Positions 21,295 to 29,893 of a stretch of DNA of 64,000 nt are shown piece after piece. The notes beneath the pieces were generated by a model. The model saw only the letters and a program-made list of their open reading frames with translations, searched no databases and had not been told where the DNA came from. The DNA is taken from the NCBI RefSeq assembly GCF_900128995.1, contig NZ_FQUE01000001.1, positions 372,001 to 436,000 of the forward strand, written 5' to 3'. Origin of the DNA: Loktanella atrilutea. GTDB lineage: Bacteria; Pseudomonadota; Alphaproteobacteria; Rhodobacterales; Rhodobacteraceae. The translations under genes were made by a program, and so were the position numbers. How positions within the stretch are numbered: the first letter of the stretch is position 1; every line of letters begins with the position of its first letter.

Positions 21295-21339
21295 ATGACC
21301 AAGCGCCGCTTCCTCATTTGCTGCATTATTCCCTGCTGA
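21295..21339 (+). CDS. Cysteine-rich 14-residue leader peptide upstream of cysS
   Basis: The short frame M-T-K-R-R-F-L-I-C-C-I-I-P-C ends in TGA and has an AAGGA ribosome site 7 bases before the ATG. Three of its last six codons are UGC (Cys), including a tandem pair and the final codon. The next gene downstream, starting 85 bp after the stop, is cysteinyl-tRNA synthetase. Leader peptides rich in the cognate amino acid are a known device for sensing charged tRNA by ribosome stalling. The arrangement here fits that logic; function is inferred. Confidence 0.65.
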   Translation: MTKRRFLICCIIPC

Positions 21340-21361
21340 TCCAGTCCGCGGGCCGCTTTTT
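21302..21361 (+). promoter_or_regulatory. Putative transcription attenuator of cysS
   Basis: A G/C segment at 21348-21357 is followed immediately by five T's (21357-21361). It can pair, with two bulges, with 21302-21309 inside the leader ORF, making a weak terminator-like hairpin with the Cys codons in its loop. A second pairing is possible between 21348-21354 and 21391-21397 (7 bp). A ribosome stalled on the UGC codons would cover the 5' arm. The pairings are read by eye and are modest in strength. Confidence 0.4.
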
Positions 21362-21423
21362 CACGTTTCATCCCCTGAATTGATGATCGAGGCCCGCAGG
21401 CGCAACCGCCCGTGCGAGGCCCC

Positions 21424-22869
21424 ATGACCGCTGACGACACCCTCATCCGCCTGCAGAACACCCGGACCCGCCGCCGCGAGGTGTTCGAGCCGCTCGACCC
21501 CGACCGCATCGGCCTCTACCTTTGCGGTCCGACGGTCTATGACCGGGCGCATCTGGGCAACGCGCGGCCCGTGCTGGTGTTCGACGTGCTGTACCGGCTG
21601 TTGCGGCAGGTCTATGGCGCGGATCACGTGACTTACGTCCGCAACTTCACCGACGTCGACGACAAGATCAACGCCCGTGCCGCCGAGGCGGGGCGCGAGA
21701 TCGGCGACATCACCGCCGAGACGATCCGCTGGTATCACGAGGACATGGACGCCCTTGGCGCACTGCGCCCGGACCACGAGCCGCGGGCGACCCAGTTCAT
21801 CGGCGCGATGGTCGACATGATCCGAGAGCTGATCGATCGCGGCAATGCCTACGAAGCGGAGGGCCATGTCCTCTTTGCCGTGGACAGCTACGACGCATAC
21901 GGCGCGCTCTCGGGCCGGTCCCTTGACGACATGATTGCGGGCAGCCGGGTGGAAGTCGCGCCCTACAAGCGCAACCCGATGGATTTCGTGTTGTGGAAGC
22001 CGTCTGGCGCAGGCCAGCCCGGCTGGGACAGTCCGTGGGGCGTCGGCCGTCCGGGCTGGCACATCGAATGTTCCGCCATGAGCCGCGCCCTGCTGGGGCC
22101 GGCCTTCGACATCCACGGTGGCGGCAACGACCTGATGTTCCCCCACCACGAGAACGAGATCGCCCAATCGTGCTGCGCCGACCCCGATGCGGGCTTTGCG
22201 ACCTACTGGCTGCACAACGAGATGCTGCAGGTCGAGGGCAAGAAGATGTCGAAATCGCTCGGCAATTTCTTCACCGTGCGTGATCTGCTGGACGACGGCG
22301 TCAGCGGCGAGGTCATTCGCCTCGTGATGCTGGGCACCCATTACGGCAAGCCGATGGACTGGACGGCGAAGAAGCGCGAGGACGCGGAAGCGACGTTGCG
22401 GCGCTGGTATGGCATCCTCGCGGGCCACGGCTTCGGCCCCGCGCTGATCAAGGCGCTGAAGGCGGACGGCCAGTGGCAGCCCGACGCAGAGTTCCTCGGC
22501 GTACTGGCGAACGACCTGAACACGCCGGGCGCCATCGCGCGGCTGCACGTGCTGGCCAAGGGCAAGACACCGGCGCAGCTGGCGGGCTTTGCCCACGGTC
22601 TTGACCTGTTGGGACTGGTGCCCGACTGGGCCGCGCTGCCACGGCTGGCGGGCGGCGAGGGCGGCGCGTCCGTGGACGAGGCGACGGCGGCGCGGATCGA
22701 CGCGCTGCTGGCCACCCGCGCGCAGGCGCGGGCGGCCAAGGACTGGGATCTGGCCGACCGCGTGCGCGACGTGCTGACGGCGGCGGGCGTCGTGGTGACG
22801 GACGTGGGCGGTCAGGCCAGCTGGCAACCCGGCCCCGACTTCGACGCCGCCGCGCTGGAGGAGATGTGA
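21424..22869 (+). CDS. cysS: Cysteinyl-tRNA synthetase
   Basis: This 481-residue class I synthetase has the zinc-ligand cysteine C34 in L-C-G-P-T-V-Y-D, the HIGH-equivalent H-L-G-N at 43-46, W-H-I-E-C-S-A-M and H-H-E-N-E-I-A-Q carrying the other zinc ligands, and a canonical K-M-S-K-S at 274-278. The C-terminal DALR-like and anticodon-binding helices are present. The ATG at 21424 is preferred over an in-frame GTG four codons earlier. The region upstream carries a Cys-codon leader ORF. cimA follows on the same strand after 70 bp containing nested inverted repeats. Confidence 0.97.
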   Translation: MTADDTLIRLQNTRTRRREVFEPLDPDRIGLYLCGPTVYDRAHLGNARPVLVFDVLYRLLRQVYGADHVTYVRNFTDVDDKINARAAEAGREIGDITAETIRWYHEDMDALGALRPDHEPRATQFIGAMVDMIRELIDRGNAYEAEGHVLFAVDSYDAYGALSGRSLDDMIAGSRVEVAPYKRNPMDFVLWKPSGAGQPGWDSPWGVGRPGWHIECSAMSRALLGPAFDIHGGGNDLMFPHHENEIAQSCCADPDAGFATYWLHNEMLQVEGKKMSKSLGNFFTVRDLLDDGVSGEVIRLVMLGTHYGKPMDWTAKKREDAEATLRRWYGILAGHGFGPALIKALKADGQWQPDAEFLGVLANDLNTPGAIARLHVLAKGKTPAQLAGFAHGLDLLGLVPDWAALPRLAGGEGGASVDEATAARIDALLATRAQARAAKDWDLADRVRDVLTAAGVVVTDVGGQASWQPGPDFDAAALEEM

Positions 22870-22870
22870 T

Positions 22871-22924
22871 GCCGAATTTTCCAGAAAATTCGGAGGGCTG
22901 CAAATTTTCTCCGAAAATTTCGGC
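22871..22924. repeat. AT-rich nested inverted repeats between cysS and cimA
   Basis: Two adjacent hairpins are visible: 22872-22880 with 22885-22893 (9-bp arms, CCAG loop) and 22902-22909 with 22913-22920 (8-bp arms, TCC loop). The outermost arms (22871-22881 and 22913-22924) are also complementary over 11 of 12 positions, giving a mutually exclusive long hairpin. The A/T-rich stems contrast sharply with the GC-rich surroundings. There is no T-tract, so termination is not the obvious role. Confidence 0.65.
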
Positions 22925-22939
22925 GCGGGAGGATAGGTC

Positions 22940-24559
22940 ATGACGAAGGAGCGTCTGTATCTCTATGACACCACCCTGCGCGACGGCCAGCAGACGCAGG
23001 GCGTCCAGTTCTCGACCGCGGAGAAGCTGAAGATCACCGCGGTGCTGGACTCCCTTGGCATCGACTATATCGAGGGCGGCTGGCCCGGCGCCAACCCCAC
23101 GGATTCGGAATATTTCGAGCAGGTCGGATCCATCCGCCCCCGCCTTGCGGCCTTCGGCATGACCAAGCGCGCGGGGCGGTCGGCCGCGAACGACGACGTC
23201 CTGGCCGCCGTGCTGAATGCGGGCACGCCCGCGGTCTGCCTCGTCGGCAAGAGCCATTCCTTCCATGTCTCGACCGCGCTGGGCATCACGAACGCCGAGA
23301 ATACCGAGAACATCCGCGCATCGATCACCCATCTCGTGGCGCAGGGGCGCGAGGCCATGCTGGACGCCGAGCATTTCTTCGACGGCTACGCCGCCGATCC
23401 GGTCTATGCGCTGGAGGCGGTGCACGCCGCCCATGACGCCGGCGCCCGCTGGATCGTGCTGTGCGATACAAACGGCGGCAGCCTGCCCGACGACGTGGCC
23501 CGCGTGGTGCGCGAGGTCATCGCCTCCGGCATTCCGGGCGAAAAGCTGGGGATTCATACCCACAACGACACGGAACATGCGGTGGCGAACACCTTGGCCG
23601 CCGTGCTGGCGGGGGCGCGTCAGGTGCAGGGCACGCTCAACGGTCTGGGCGAGCGCTGCGGCAATGCCAACCTCACCACGCTGATCCCGACGCTGCTGCT
23701 GAAGGAGCCCTTCGCCAGCCGGTTCGAGACCGGGGTGACGCTGGACGCCCTGAAGGGGCTGAAGAAGGCCAGCCGCGTGCTCGACGACATCCTGAACCGG
23801 GTCCCGGCCAAGCAGGCGGCCTACGTCGGTGCCTCGGCTTTCGCCCACAAGGCGGGGCTGCACGCCAGCGCCATCGCCAAGGACCCCACCACCTACGAAC
23901 ACATCGACCCCGCGCTGGTCGGCAACGCGCGCATCGTGCCCATGTCCAACCAGGCCGGGCAGTCGAACCTGCGCGAACGGCTGGCGCAGGCCGGGCTGGA
24001 GGTCGCGCGCGACGATCCGCGCCTGCCGCGCATCCTCGACCGGATCAAGGAGATGGAGAGCCGCGGCTATTCCTACGATACCGCCCAAGCCAGCTTCGAG
24101 CTTCTGGCGCGGCGCGAGCTGGGCTTGCTGCCGGAATTCTTCGAAGTGAAGCGCTATCGCGTCACGGTGGAACGCCGGCGCAACAAGCGGGGCAAGATGG
24201 TCAGCCTGTCGGAGGCCGTCGTCGTGGTGAAGATCGCGGGCGAGAAGGTGCTGAACGTGTCGGAATCCATCGGCCCCGACGGATCCGACCGCGGCCCGGT
24301 CAACGCCCTGAGCCGTGCGCTGGCCAAGGACCTTGGCCCTTATCAGGCGATCATCGACGACCTGCGGCTGGTCGACTTCAAGGTGCGCATCACCGATGGC
24401 GGCACAGAGGCCGTGACCCGCGTCATCATCGACAGCGCCGACGGGCAGGGGCGGACGTGGTCCACCGTTGGCGTCTCGGCGAACATCGTCGATGCGTCCT
24501 TTGACGCCTTGCTGGATGCGATCAACTGGAAACTGATCCGCGACGGGACGGAGGTCTGA
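22940..24559 (+). CDS. cimA: (R)-citramalate synthase
   Basis: This 539-residue enzyme condenses pyruvate with acetyl-CoA to make citramalate, entering isoleucine synthesis without threonine. A DRE-TIM barrel begins L-Y-D-T-T-L-R-D-G-Q-Q-T-Q-G and carries H-T-H-N-D-T-E-H-A-V-A-N-T; a LeuA allosteric domain occupies about 390-539, consistent with feedback control by isoleucine. The length and the opening T-L-R-D-G-Q-Q-T match the cimA branch (2-isopropylmalate synthases usually read D-G-E-Q). A GGAGG site precedes the ATG. No threonine/isoleucine leader peptide is seen. Confidence 0.92.
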   Translation: MTKERLYLYDTTLRDGQQTQGVQFSTAEKLKITAVLDSLGIDYIEGGWPGANPTDSEYFEQVGSIRPRLAAFGMTKRAGRSAANDDVLAAVLNAGTPAVCLVGKSHSFHVSTALGITNAENTENIRASITHLVAQGREAMLDAEHFFDGYAADPVYALEAVHAAHDAGARWIVLCDTNGGSLPDDVARVVREVIASGIPGEKLGIHTHNDTEHAVANTLAAVLAGARQVQGTLNGLGERCGNANLTTLIPTLLLKEPFASRFETGVTLDALKGLKKASRVLDDILNRVPAKQAAYVGASAFAHKAGLHASAIAKDPTTYEHIDPALVGNARIVPMSNQAGQSNLRERLAQAGLEVARDDPRLPRILDRIKEMESRGYSYDTAQASFELLARRELGLLPEFFEVKRYRVTVERRRNKRGKMVSLSEAVVVVKIAGEKVLNVSESIGPDGSDRGPVNALSRALAKDLGPYQAIIDDLRLVDFKVRITDGGTEAVTRVIIDSADGQGRTWSTVGVSANIVDASFDALLDAINWKLIRDGTEV

Positions 24560-24560
24560 T

Positions 24561-24588
24561 TTTGAGTATTTGTGAAAAAAGCGAGGAC
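24561..24588 (+). repeat. Dispersed TTTGAGTATTTG motif, copy 1
   Basis: The string TTTGAGTATTTG followed by an A-run and GCGAGGAC occurs here and again, nearly identical, at 49150-49176. In this copy GCGAGGA doubles as the ribosome site of the next gene, 5 bases before its ATG. Related sequences with GAGRTATT occur at 8481 and 60599. Confidence 0.55.
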
Positions 24589-24590
24589 GC

Positions 24591-25358
24591 ATGAGCTTCG
24601 AGGCCTGCGCCCGGCTGGTGGAGCGCGGCGACCCGGTGCGGTTCCGCGCGACGATGGCCGTGCCCGTCGCGGCGCGGCGCGTGCTGTTTCCGCTCTATGC
24701 CTTCAACCTCGAGGTTGCCCGCGCGCCCTGGGTGACCAAGGAGGCAATGATCGCCGAGATGCGCCTGCAATGGTGGCGCGATGTGCTGGGCGAGATTGCG
24801 GCAGGCGGGCCGGTGCGCAGCCACGAGGTGACGGATGCGCTGGCCGAAGTCCTCGACCCGCAGGGCGCGCGCGATCTGGATGCGCTGATCGACGTGCGGC
24901 GCTGGGACATCTACAAGGACGCATTTGCGGATCAGGCGCATTTCGACCGCTACATCGACGGGACGGCGGGGGCGCTGATGGGCACGGCGGCGCGGCTGCT
25001 TGGGACCGCGGACCCGGCGGTCGTTGCGGACTACGCCTATGGTACCGGGGTGGCGAATTTTCTGCGCGCGATTCCGGCGCTCGAGAATGAAGGCCGCAGG
25101 CCGCTGGTCGACGGGACCGTGGACGGTGTTCGGGACCTCGCGCAGTCCGCCCTGCAGCGTCTGGACCGGGCGCGGTCGCGACATGCGGCGGTCAGTTCCG
25201 GCGCGGGGGCGGCGCTTTTGGCGGGGTGGCAGGCCCGGCCTGTGCTGGTTCGCGCCGCCCGCGATCCGCAGGCCGTGGCGGCGGGGGGGGTGGAGCCCGC
25301 GTCGCTGCCGGACCGCCTGCGTCTGCTGCGGTCTGCAACCTTCGGCTGGTGGCGCTAG
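24591..25358 (+). CDS. Squalene/phytoene-synthase-fold protein, NDUFAF6-like
   Basis: This 255-residue all-helical protein belongs to the squalene/phytoene synthase superfamily. It retains the helix framework (L-F-P-L-Y-A-F-N-L-E-V-A-R, L-Q-W-W-R-D-V-L-G, Y-G-T-G-V-A-N-F-L-R-A-I-P) but lacks the paired D-x-x-x-D metal-binding motifs needed for prenyl-diphosphate condensation. That is characteristic of the NDUFAF6 branch, which assists respiratory complex I assembly in mitochondria and in alphaproteobacteria. No carotenoid genes adjoin it. It overlaps the convergent MFS gene by four bases. Confidence 0.75.
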   Translation: MSFEACARLVERGDPVRFRATMAVPVAARRVLFPLYAFNLEVARAPWVTKEAMIAEMRLQWWRDVLGEIAAGGPVRSHEVTDALAEVLDPQGARDLDALIDVRRWDIYKDAFADQAHFDRYIDGTAGALMGTAARLLGTADPAVVADYAYGTGVANFLRAIPALENEGRRPLVDGTVDGVRDLAQSALQRLDRARSRHAAVSSGAGAALLAGWQARPVLVRAARDPQAVAAGGVEPASLPDRLRLLRSATFGWWR

Positions 25359-26569
25359 GCGGGCGCCCGGCGCGACGACAGGGCCAGCCAGACCAGCGCG
25401 CCGGCGGCCAGCGCGATCAGCGGCAGCATGGCGAGGTTGACCATGTCCCAGCCCTGCACAGGGCTGCCGCCGGAGCAGTTCATCAGCCCGCCGGAGGTGA
25501 CCGAGGCCACCGTCACCATGCCGAAGACGATTGTGTCGTTCAGGCCCTGCACCACACCGCGCTCTGCCGTGTTGTGGGATCCGGCCAGCATCGTGGTCGC
25601 CCCGATGAAGCCGAAGTTCCAGCCCATGCCCAGCAGCACCAGCGCCCCGAAGAAGTTCATCAGCGTGACGCCCGACAGGGCCACGACACCGGCCGCCGTC
25701 AGGATCGCAAGACCTGCGCCCACGATGCGCGTGACGCCGAAGCGGGCGATCAGATGGCCGGTGAAGAAGCTGGGCAGATACATCGCGACGACATGGGCCG
25801 AGACGATGTCATTGGCATTGTTCTTGGAAAAGCCGCAGCCGACGACGGCCAGCGGCGTCGAGGTCATCACGAGGTTCATCAGCGCGTAGGAGACCATGGC
25901 GCAGATGATCGCCACGACGATGCGCGGATCGCGGAGGAGTTCGCGCCGGGTGCGCGGCGGGATCGCGCTGACCGGCTGGGGCTGGCCGCGGGTGCCTTTC
26001 GGCAGGTCGAGGAACCAGAACAGCGACATGCCGACGATGTTGATCGCGGCGACGGCAAGGTAGGTGCCGAGGTACGGCACCACCAATGCGTCCTGCACCA
26101 GCTTGTTGAGCTGTGGCCCGATCAGGGCAGAGACCAGCCCGCCGGCCAGAACGTAGGAAATCGCCTTGGGCTTGAATCTGTCCGAGGCCGTATCGGCGGC
26201 GGCGAAACGGTAGAAGCCCTGCGCGCTCATGTAGATGCCGGTAAAGAACGACCCCAGCAGCAGGACCGCGAAGGACCCGATGTAAAGACCGTAGGCCGCG
26301 ATCAAGGCGCCGATGGCCCCCGCACCGGCCCCCAGCACGAAGCCGAAGCGGCGACCGCGCCGCTGCATCAGCGGCGACAGCCACGGCGCGGTGGTCATCG
26401 AACTGAAGACGATGAAACTGATCGGCAGGGTGGCGAGGCAGATGTTCGGCGACAGCATGCCGCCCGCGAGCCCGCCGATCACGAAGATCATCGGCATCTG
26501 CGCCCCGAGAAAGGCTTGCGCGGCCACGAGGACCGTCACGTTGCGCCGGGCGCGGGTATCGTCGATCAC
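25355..26569 (-). CDS. MFS transporter
   Basis: This 404-residue protein has about 12 membrane helices in two six-helix halves, with the MFS loop 2-3 pattern (S-P-L-M-Q-R-R-G-R-R-F-G) and its counterpart in the second half (F-F-T-G-H-L-I-A-R-F-G). The start is a GTG at 26569 after an AGGAC site. The substrate is not evident. It sits 29 bp upstream of cobB's stop codon, but its own stop overlaps the unrelated plus-strand gene, so it is not clearly part of the cobalamin cluster. Confidence 0.83.
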   Translation of the reverse strand: MIDDTRARRNVTVLVAAQAFLGAQMPMIFVIGGLAGGMLSPNICLATLPISFIVFSSMTTAPWLSPLMQRRGRRFGFVLGAGAGAIGALIAAYGLYIGSFAVLLLGSFFTGIYMSAQGFYRFAAADTASDRFKPKAISYVLAGGLVSALIGPQLNKLVQDALVVPYLGTYLAVAAINIVGMSLFWFLDLPKGTRGQPQPVSAIPPRTRRELLRDPRIVVAIICAMVSYALMNLVMTSTPLAVVGCGFSKNNANDIVSAHVVAMYLPSFFTGHLIARFGVTRIVGAGLAILTAAGVVALSGVTLMNFFGALVLLGMGWNFGFIGATTMLAGSHNTAERGVVQGLNDTIVFGMVTVASVTSGGLMNCSGGSPVQGWDMVNLAMLPLIALAAGALVWLALSSRRAPA

Positions 26570-26597
26570 GGGATGAGTCCTCGCTGGTTCGCCTGAC

Positions 26598-27860
26598 TTA
26601 TGCCCGGTCGATCAGATGGGCGAAAGACCCCGCGACACGGCCCAGACGCAGACCCATCGGCGGCAGGGCCGTGCCTTCCGCATCGGTCGCGGCAAACAGG
26701 GGATCGCCGGCGGCCTGCAGGGTCGTGGCATAGTGGAATTCGTGCCCCGTCCAGTCCCCGACAAGCGGACCATGGGTGGCGCTCAGATGACGATAACCGA
26801 GGTGCAGTTTCCGGGTGGCGAAAGAGGTATCCAGCCGCAGCAGCCCGGCCATCGGGTGAACGATGCCGGATGCATCCATCAGGCTGTCACCCAAGGCCAT
26901 GTATCCACCGCATTCACCATATACATCAGTTCTTTGCGACGCTTTCATGATGCTTTGCATGAAGCTCCGCGCGGCAGAGAGGCGGCCTGCGTGAAGCTCT
27001 GGATAGCCGCCGGGGAGGACGATCAGGTCGGCGTCCGGCACGGGGTCGTCCGCGAGGGGCGAGAAGAAGGCGACCTCGGCCCCTGCGGCGCGCCAGTCCT
27101 GCAGATGGTGAGGATAGAGGAAGGAGAAGGCCGCATCCCGCGCGATGGCGATCCGTTGCGCAGGCGGTGGCTGGACACGGGCGCTTGCGTCGGTCAGCGG
27201 CATCGCGAGGGCGACCATCCCGTCCAGATCGCAGCCCGCCGCGACCCAGTCCGCAGCGCGGTCGAGGAAGGCATCGAGTGCAGGATCCTCCGCCGCCTGA
27301 TGCAGACCGAGGTGACGCGCGGGGCGCGCGATGTCGGGATTGCGCGGCAGCATCCCCAGCACGGGCAGGTCGAGCGGGGCGAGAGCACGGCGCAGCATCG
27401 CGCCATGCCGGTCGGACCCCAGGTTATTGAGGATCACGCCCGCAATCCGCACGTCAGGGTCCCACCGCAGGAAGCCCGCGACCAGCGGGGCGACGGATTG
27501 CGCCATGCGCGCGGCATCGACGATCAGCACGACCGGCAGGCGCAGCAGGCGCGCCAGATCGGCGGTGGCGCCGCGTCCGTCCGGCGGGGCGCCGTCGAAC
27601 AGGCCCATTCCGCCTTCGATCAGCAGCAGGTCCGGCGTGGCGGCGCGGGCGGCGATCGCCTGCGGCGTCATCGCCCAGGCGTCGAGGTTCAGGCAGGGCC
27701 GGCCGCAGGCGGCCGCGTGGTAGCCGGGGTCGATGTAGTCGGGCCCGGACTTCGCCCCCCGCACGGCGACGCCTCTGCGGGTCAGGGCGCGGAGCAGCCC
27801 CAGTGTCACGGTGGTCTTGCCGCTGCCGGACTGCGGCGCGGCGAGGATCAGGCCCGGCAT
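26598..27860 (-). CDS. cobB: Cobyrinate/hydrogenobyrinate a,c-diamide synthase
   Basis: This 420-residue enzyme amidates the a- and c-carboxylates of the corrin precursor using glutamine and ATP. The N-terminal synthetase domain has a P-loop G-S-G-K-T-T at 12-17, and the C-terminal glutamine-amidotransferase domain carries the catalytic cysteine in Y-G-E-C-G-G-Y and a terminal histidine region (L-H-L-G-Y-R-H, G-H-E-F-H-Y). Length is typical. It lies 49 bp downstream of cobA on the same strand, part of a divergent cobalamin cluster. Confidence 0.95.
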   Translation of the reverse strand: MPGLILAAPQSGSGKTTVTLGLLRALTRRGVAVRGAKSGPDYIDPGYHAAACGRPCLNLDAWAMTPQAIAARAATPDLLLIEGGMGLFDGAPPDGRGATADLARLLRLPVVLIVDAARMAQSVAPLVAGFLRWDPDVRIAGVILNNLGSDRHGAMLRRALAPLDLPVLGMLPRNPDIARPARHLGLHQAAEDPALDAFLDRAADWVAAGCDLDGMVALAMPLTDASARVQPPPAQRIAIARDAAFSFLYPHHLQDWRAAGAEVAFFSPLADDPVPDADLIVLPGGYPELHAGRLSAARSFMQSIMKASQRTDVYGECGGYMALGDSLMDASGIVHPMAGLLRLDTSFATRKLHLGYRHLSATHGPLVGDWTGHEFHYATTLQAAGDPLFAATDAEGTALPPMGLRLGRVAGSFAHLIDRA

Positions 27861-27909
27861 CGGCGCACGGGTGCCTCGGGCGGCCGCTTGTCCAGCCGGG
27901 TGAAGGAGA

Positions 27910-28761
27910 TCATGCGCTTTCGGCCGGCAACCCGCGGCCGAGGGGGTCGAGATTGCGCGGCGCCTCGCCCGCCATCATGCCCTGCCAGTCGAGGACCTGC
28001 CGCATCAGGACGGACGCGCCGACGCAGATGATCGCCGGCGGCTCCATGCCGCTTGCGGCGATGTCGTCCACGATGGTGCCGAGGGTGGTTTCGAGGACAC
28101 GCTGGTCCGGCGTCGTGGCGGTGGTGACGACGGCGCAGGGTTCCGACAGGCTGCGGCCTGCGGCGATCAGGTGCCCCGCGATCTGGGCGATGTGCTTCAT
28201 CCCCATGTAGATCACGATGACCTGCGACCCCTTCGAGATGCTGGCCCAGTCCAGCGATCCGGGTGTGTTTCCGCTCTGGTCGTGGCCGGTGACGAAGGTC
28301 ACGGACTGGTTCACGTCGCGGTGCGTGACCGGGATGCCCGCATAGGCCAGCCCGCCGATGCCCGCGCTGATGCCGGGGATGATGCGGACGCGGATGCCGT
28401 GCTGCACCAGCGTCTGCGCCTCCTCTCCGCCCCTGCCAAAGACGAAGGGATCGCCGCCCTTCAGCCGCAGGACGCGCTTGCCCGCGCGGGCGAGGTCCAC
28501 CAGCCGCAGCGAGATGTCGCGCTGCTTGGCCGACGGTTTGCCGCCGCGTTTGCCGGCGTAGATGTGCTCGGCCTGCGGGGCCCAGGCGAGGATGGCCTCC
28601 TGCACCAGCGCATCGTAGATCACGACGTCGGCCTGCCGCAGGGCGTTGACGGCGTGCAGGGTCAGCAGGCCGGGGTCGCCGGGGCCGGCGCCGCACAGCC
28701 AGACCCACCCCGGCTGCAGCACGGGCCAGTCGTGATCGGGAAGTGAAAGCATGTCCGTCAT
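27910..28761 (-). CDS. cobA: Uroporphyrinogen-III C-methyltransferase
   Basis: This 283-residue SUMT transfers methyl groups from S-adenosylmethionine to C2 and C7 of uroporphyrinogen III, giving precorrin-2. Signature elements are V-W-L-C-G-A-G-P-G-D-P-G-L-L-T, V-I-Y-D-A-L-V, R-L-K-G-G-D-P-F-V-F-G-R-G-G-E-E and P-G-I-S-A-G. It is a stand-alone methyltransferase without the CysG dehydrogenase domain. The ATG at 28761 is chosen; 17 further in-frame codons upstream look non-homologous. It is divergent from cbiD with 85 bp between, in which no cobalamin riboswitch is apparent. Confidence 0.94.
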   Translation of the reverse strand: MTDMLSLPDHDWPVLQPGWVWLCGAGPGDPGLLTLHAVNALRQADVVIYDALVQEAILAWAPQAEHIYAGKRGGKPSAKQRDISLRLVDLARAGKRVLRLKGGDPFVFGRGGEEAQTLVQHGIRVRIIPGISAGIGGLAYAGIPVTHRDVNQSVTFVTGHDQSGNTPGSLDWASISKGSQVIVIYMGMKHIAQIAGHLIAAGRSLSEPCAVVTTATTPDQRVLETTLGTIVDDIAASGMEPPAIICVGASVLMRQVLDWQGMMAGEAPRNLDPLGRGLPAESA

Positions 28762-28846
28762 GCCCGGGTTATGGCGCGAACCGGCGCCGTTGAAAAGCGC
28801 GGGATGCGGCATTTCCTTGGTCCGCGCCGACGGCTAGTGTCGCGCC

Positions 28847-29893
28847 ATGACACGCAGACCCGAAGGCCCCCTGCGCCGTGGCTGGACCACCGGCGCCTGC
28901 GCCACCGCCGCGACGCGGGCGGCGCTGCTGCGGCTGTGGGGCGGGGCGTTTCCCGACACCGTGCAGATCACGCTGCCGAAGGGCGAAACGCCGGTCTTCG
29001 CCGTCGCGCACCGTGCCGCGGGCGAGGGCTGGGCGGAAGCGGGCATCACCAAGGACGCGGGCGACGATCCGGACGTGACTCATGGTGCGCTGATCGTGGT
29101 GCGGGTCAGCGCCAGTGACGGCGGCGTGCTTTTCCGGGCGGGCGAGGGGGTGGGCACCGTCACCCGCGCCGGTCTGCCCGTCGCCGTGGGAGAGCCCGCG
29201 ATCAATCCGGTGCCGCGACAGATGATGACGGCAGAGGTCATGGCGCTGGCCTCGCAACACGGGCAATCGCCCGATGTCACGATCACCGTCGGCATTCCCG
29301 GCGGTGCCGCGATCGCACTGAAGACCTGGAACCCGCGCCTCGGCATCGTCGGGGGGTTGTCGGTGCTGGGGACGACGGGCGTGGTGCGGCCCTTCAGCTG
29401 TGCCGCATGGATCGCCTCGATCCATCGCGGTATCGACGTCGCGCGTGCCGCGGGGCTGACCCATGTGGCGGGCTGCACCGGTGCCACCAGCGAGGCGACG
29501 GTGCAAGCCCTGCACGGCCTGCCGGATCACGCCATGCTGGACATGGGCGACTTTGCCGGTGGCATGCTGAAATATCTGGCCCGGCACCCGGTGCCGCACG
29601 TGACCATCGGCGGCGGGATCGGCAAGATGACCAAGCTGGCGCAGGGGGCGATGGACCTGCACTCCGGCCGCAGTCAGGTGGACTTCGCGGCCCTTGCCGA
29701 CCTGAGCGGTCACGCCGCTGTAGCCGGGGCCAACACCGCCTTGCAGGCGCTGGAGATCGCGGGCACACCGCTGGCGCAGGCGGTCGCCGACCGGGCCCTG
29801 CAGGTCGTGACCAGACAATTCGGGGACCGGATGACATTCGACACGGTGGTGATCGACAGGGCGGGCGCCATCCTCGCAAGGGCCGGCGGATGA
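28847..29893 (+). CDS. cbiD: Cobalt-precorrin-5B (C1)-methyltransferase CbiD
   Basis: This 348-residue protein matches CbiD: L-R-R-G-W-T-T-G-A-C-A-T-A-A at the start, G-E-P-A-I-N-P-V-P-R, I-P-G-G, and the G-C-T-G-A-T-S-E and G-G-G-I-G-K-M-T-K-L-A-Q segments. CbiD methylates C1 of the contracted corrin ring, a step done by CobF in the Pseudomonas denitrificans aerobic route. Its TGA overlaps the cobK ATG, tying it to the aerobic-type reductase. Conserved length. Confidence 0.95.
   Translation: MTRRPEGPLRRGWTTGACATAATRAALLRLWGGAFPDTVQITLPKGETPVFAVAHRAAGEGWAEAGITKDAGDDPDVTHGALIVVRVSASDGGVLFRAGEGVGTVTRAGLPVAVGEPAINPVPRQMMTAEVMALASQHGQSPDVTITVGIPGGAAIALKTWNPRLGIVGGLSVLGTTGVVRPFSCAAWIASIHRGIDVARAAGLTHVAGCTGATSEATVQALHGLPDHAMLDMGDFAGGMLKYLARHPVPHVTIGGGIGKMTKLAQGAMDLHSGRSQVDFAALADLSGHAAVAGANTALQALEIAGTPLAQAVADRALQVVTRQFGDRMTFDTVVIDRAGAILARAGG

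Noticed and set aside
28762-28846. Cobalamin riboswitch between cobA and cbiD
   Set aside because: The 85-bp divergent gap is too short, and no B12-box-like sequence is seen there or upstream of the other cobalamin genes.
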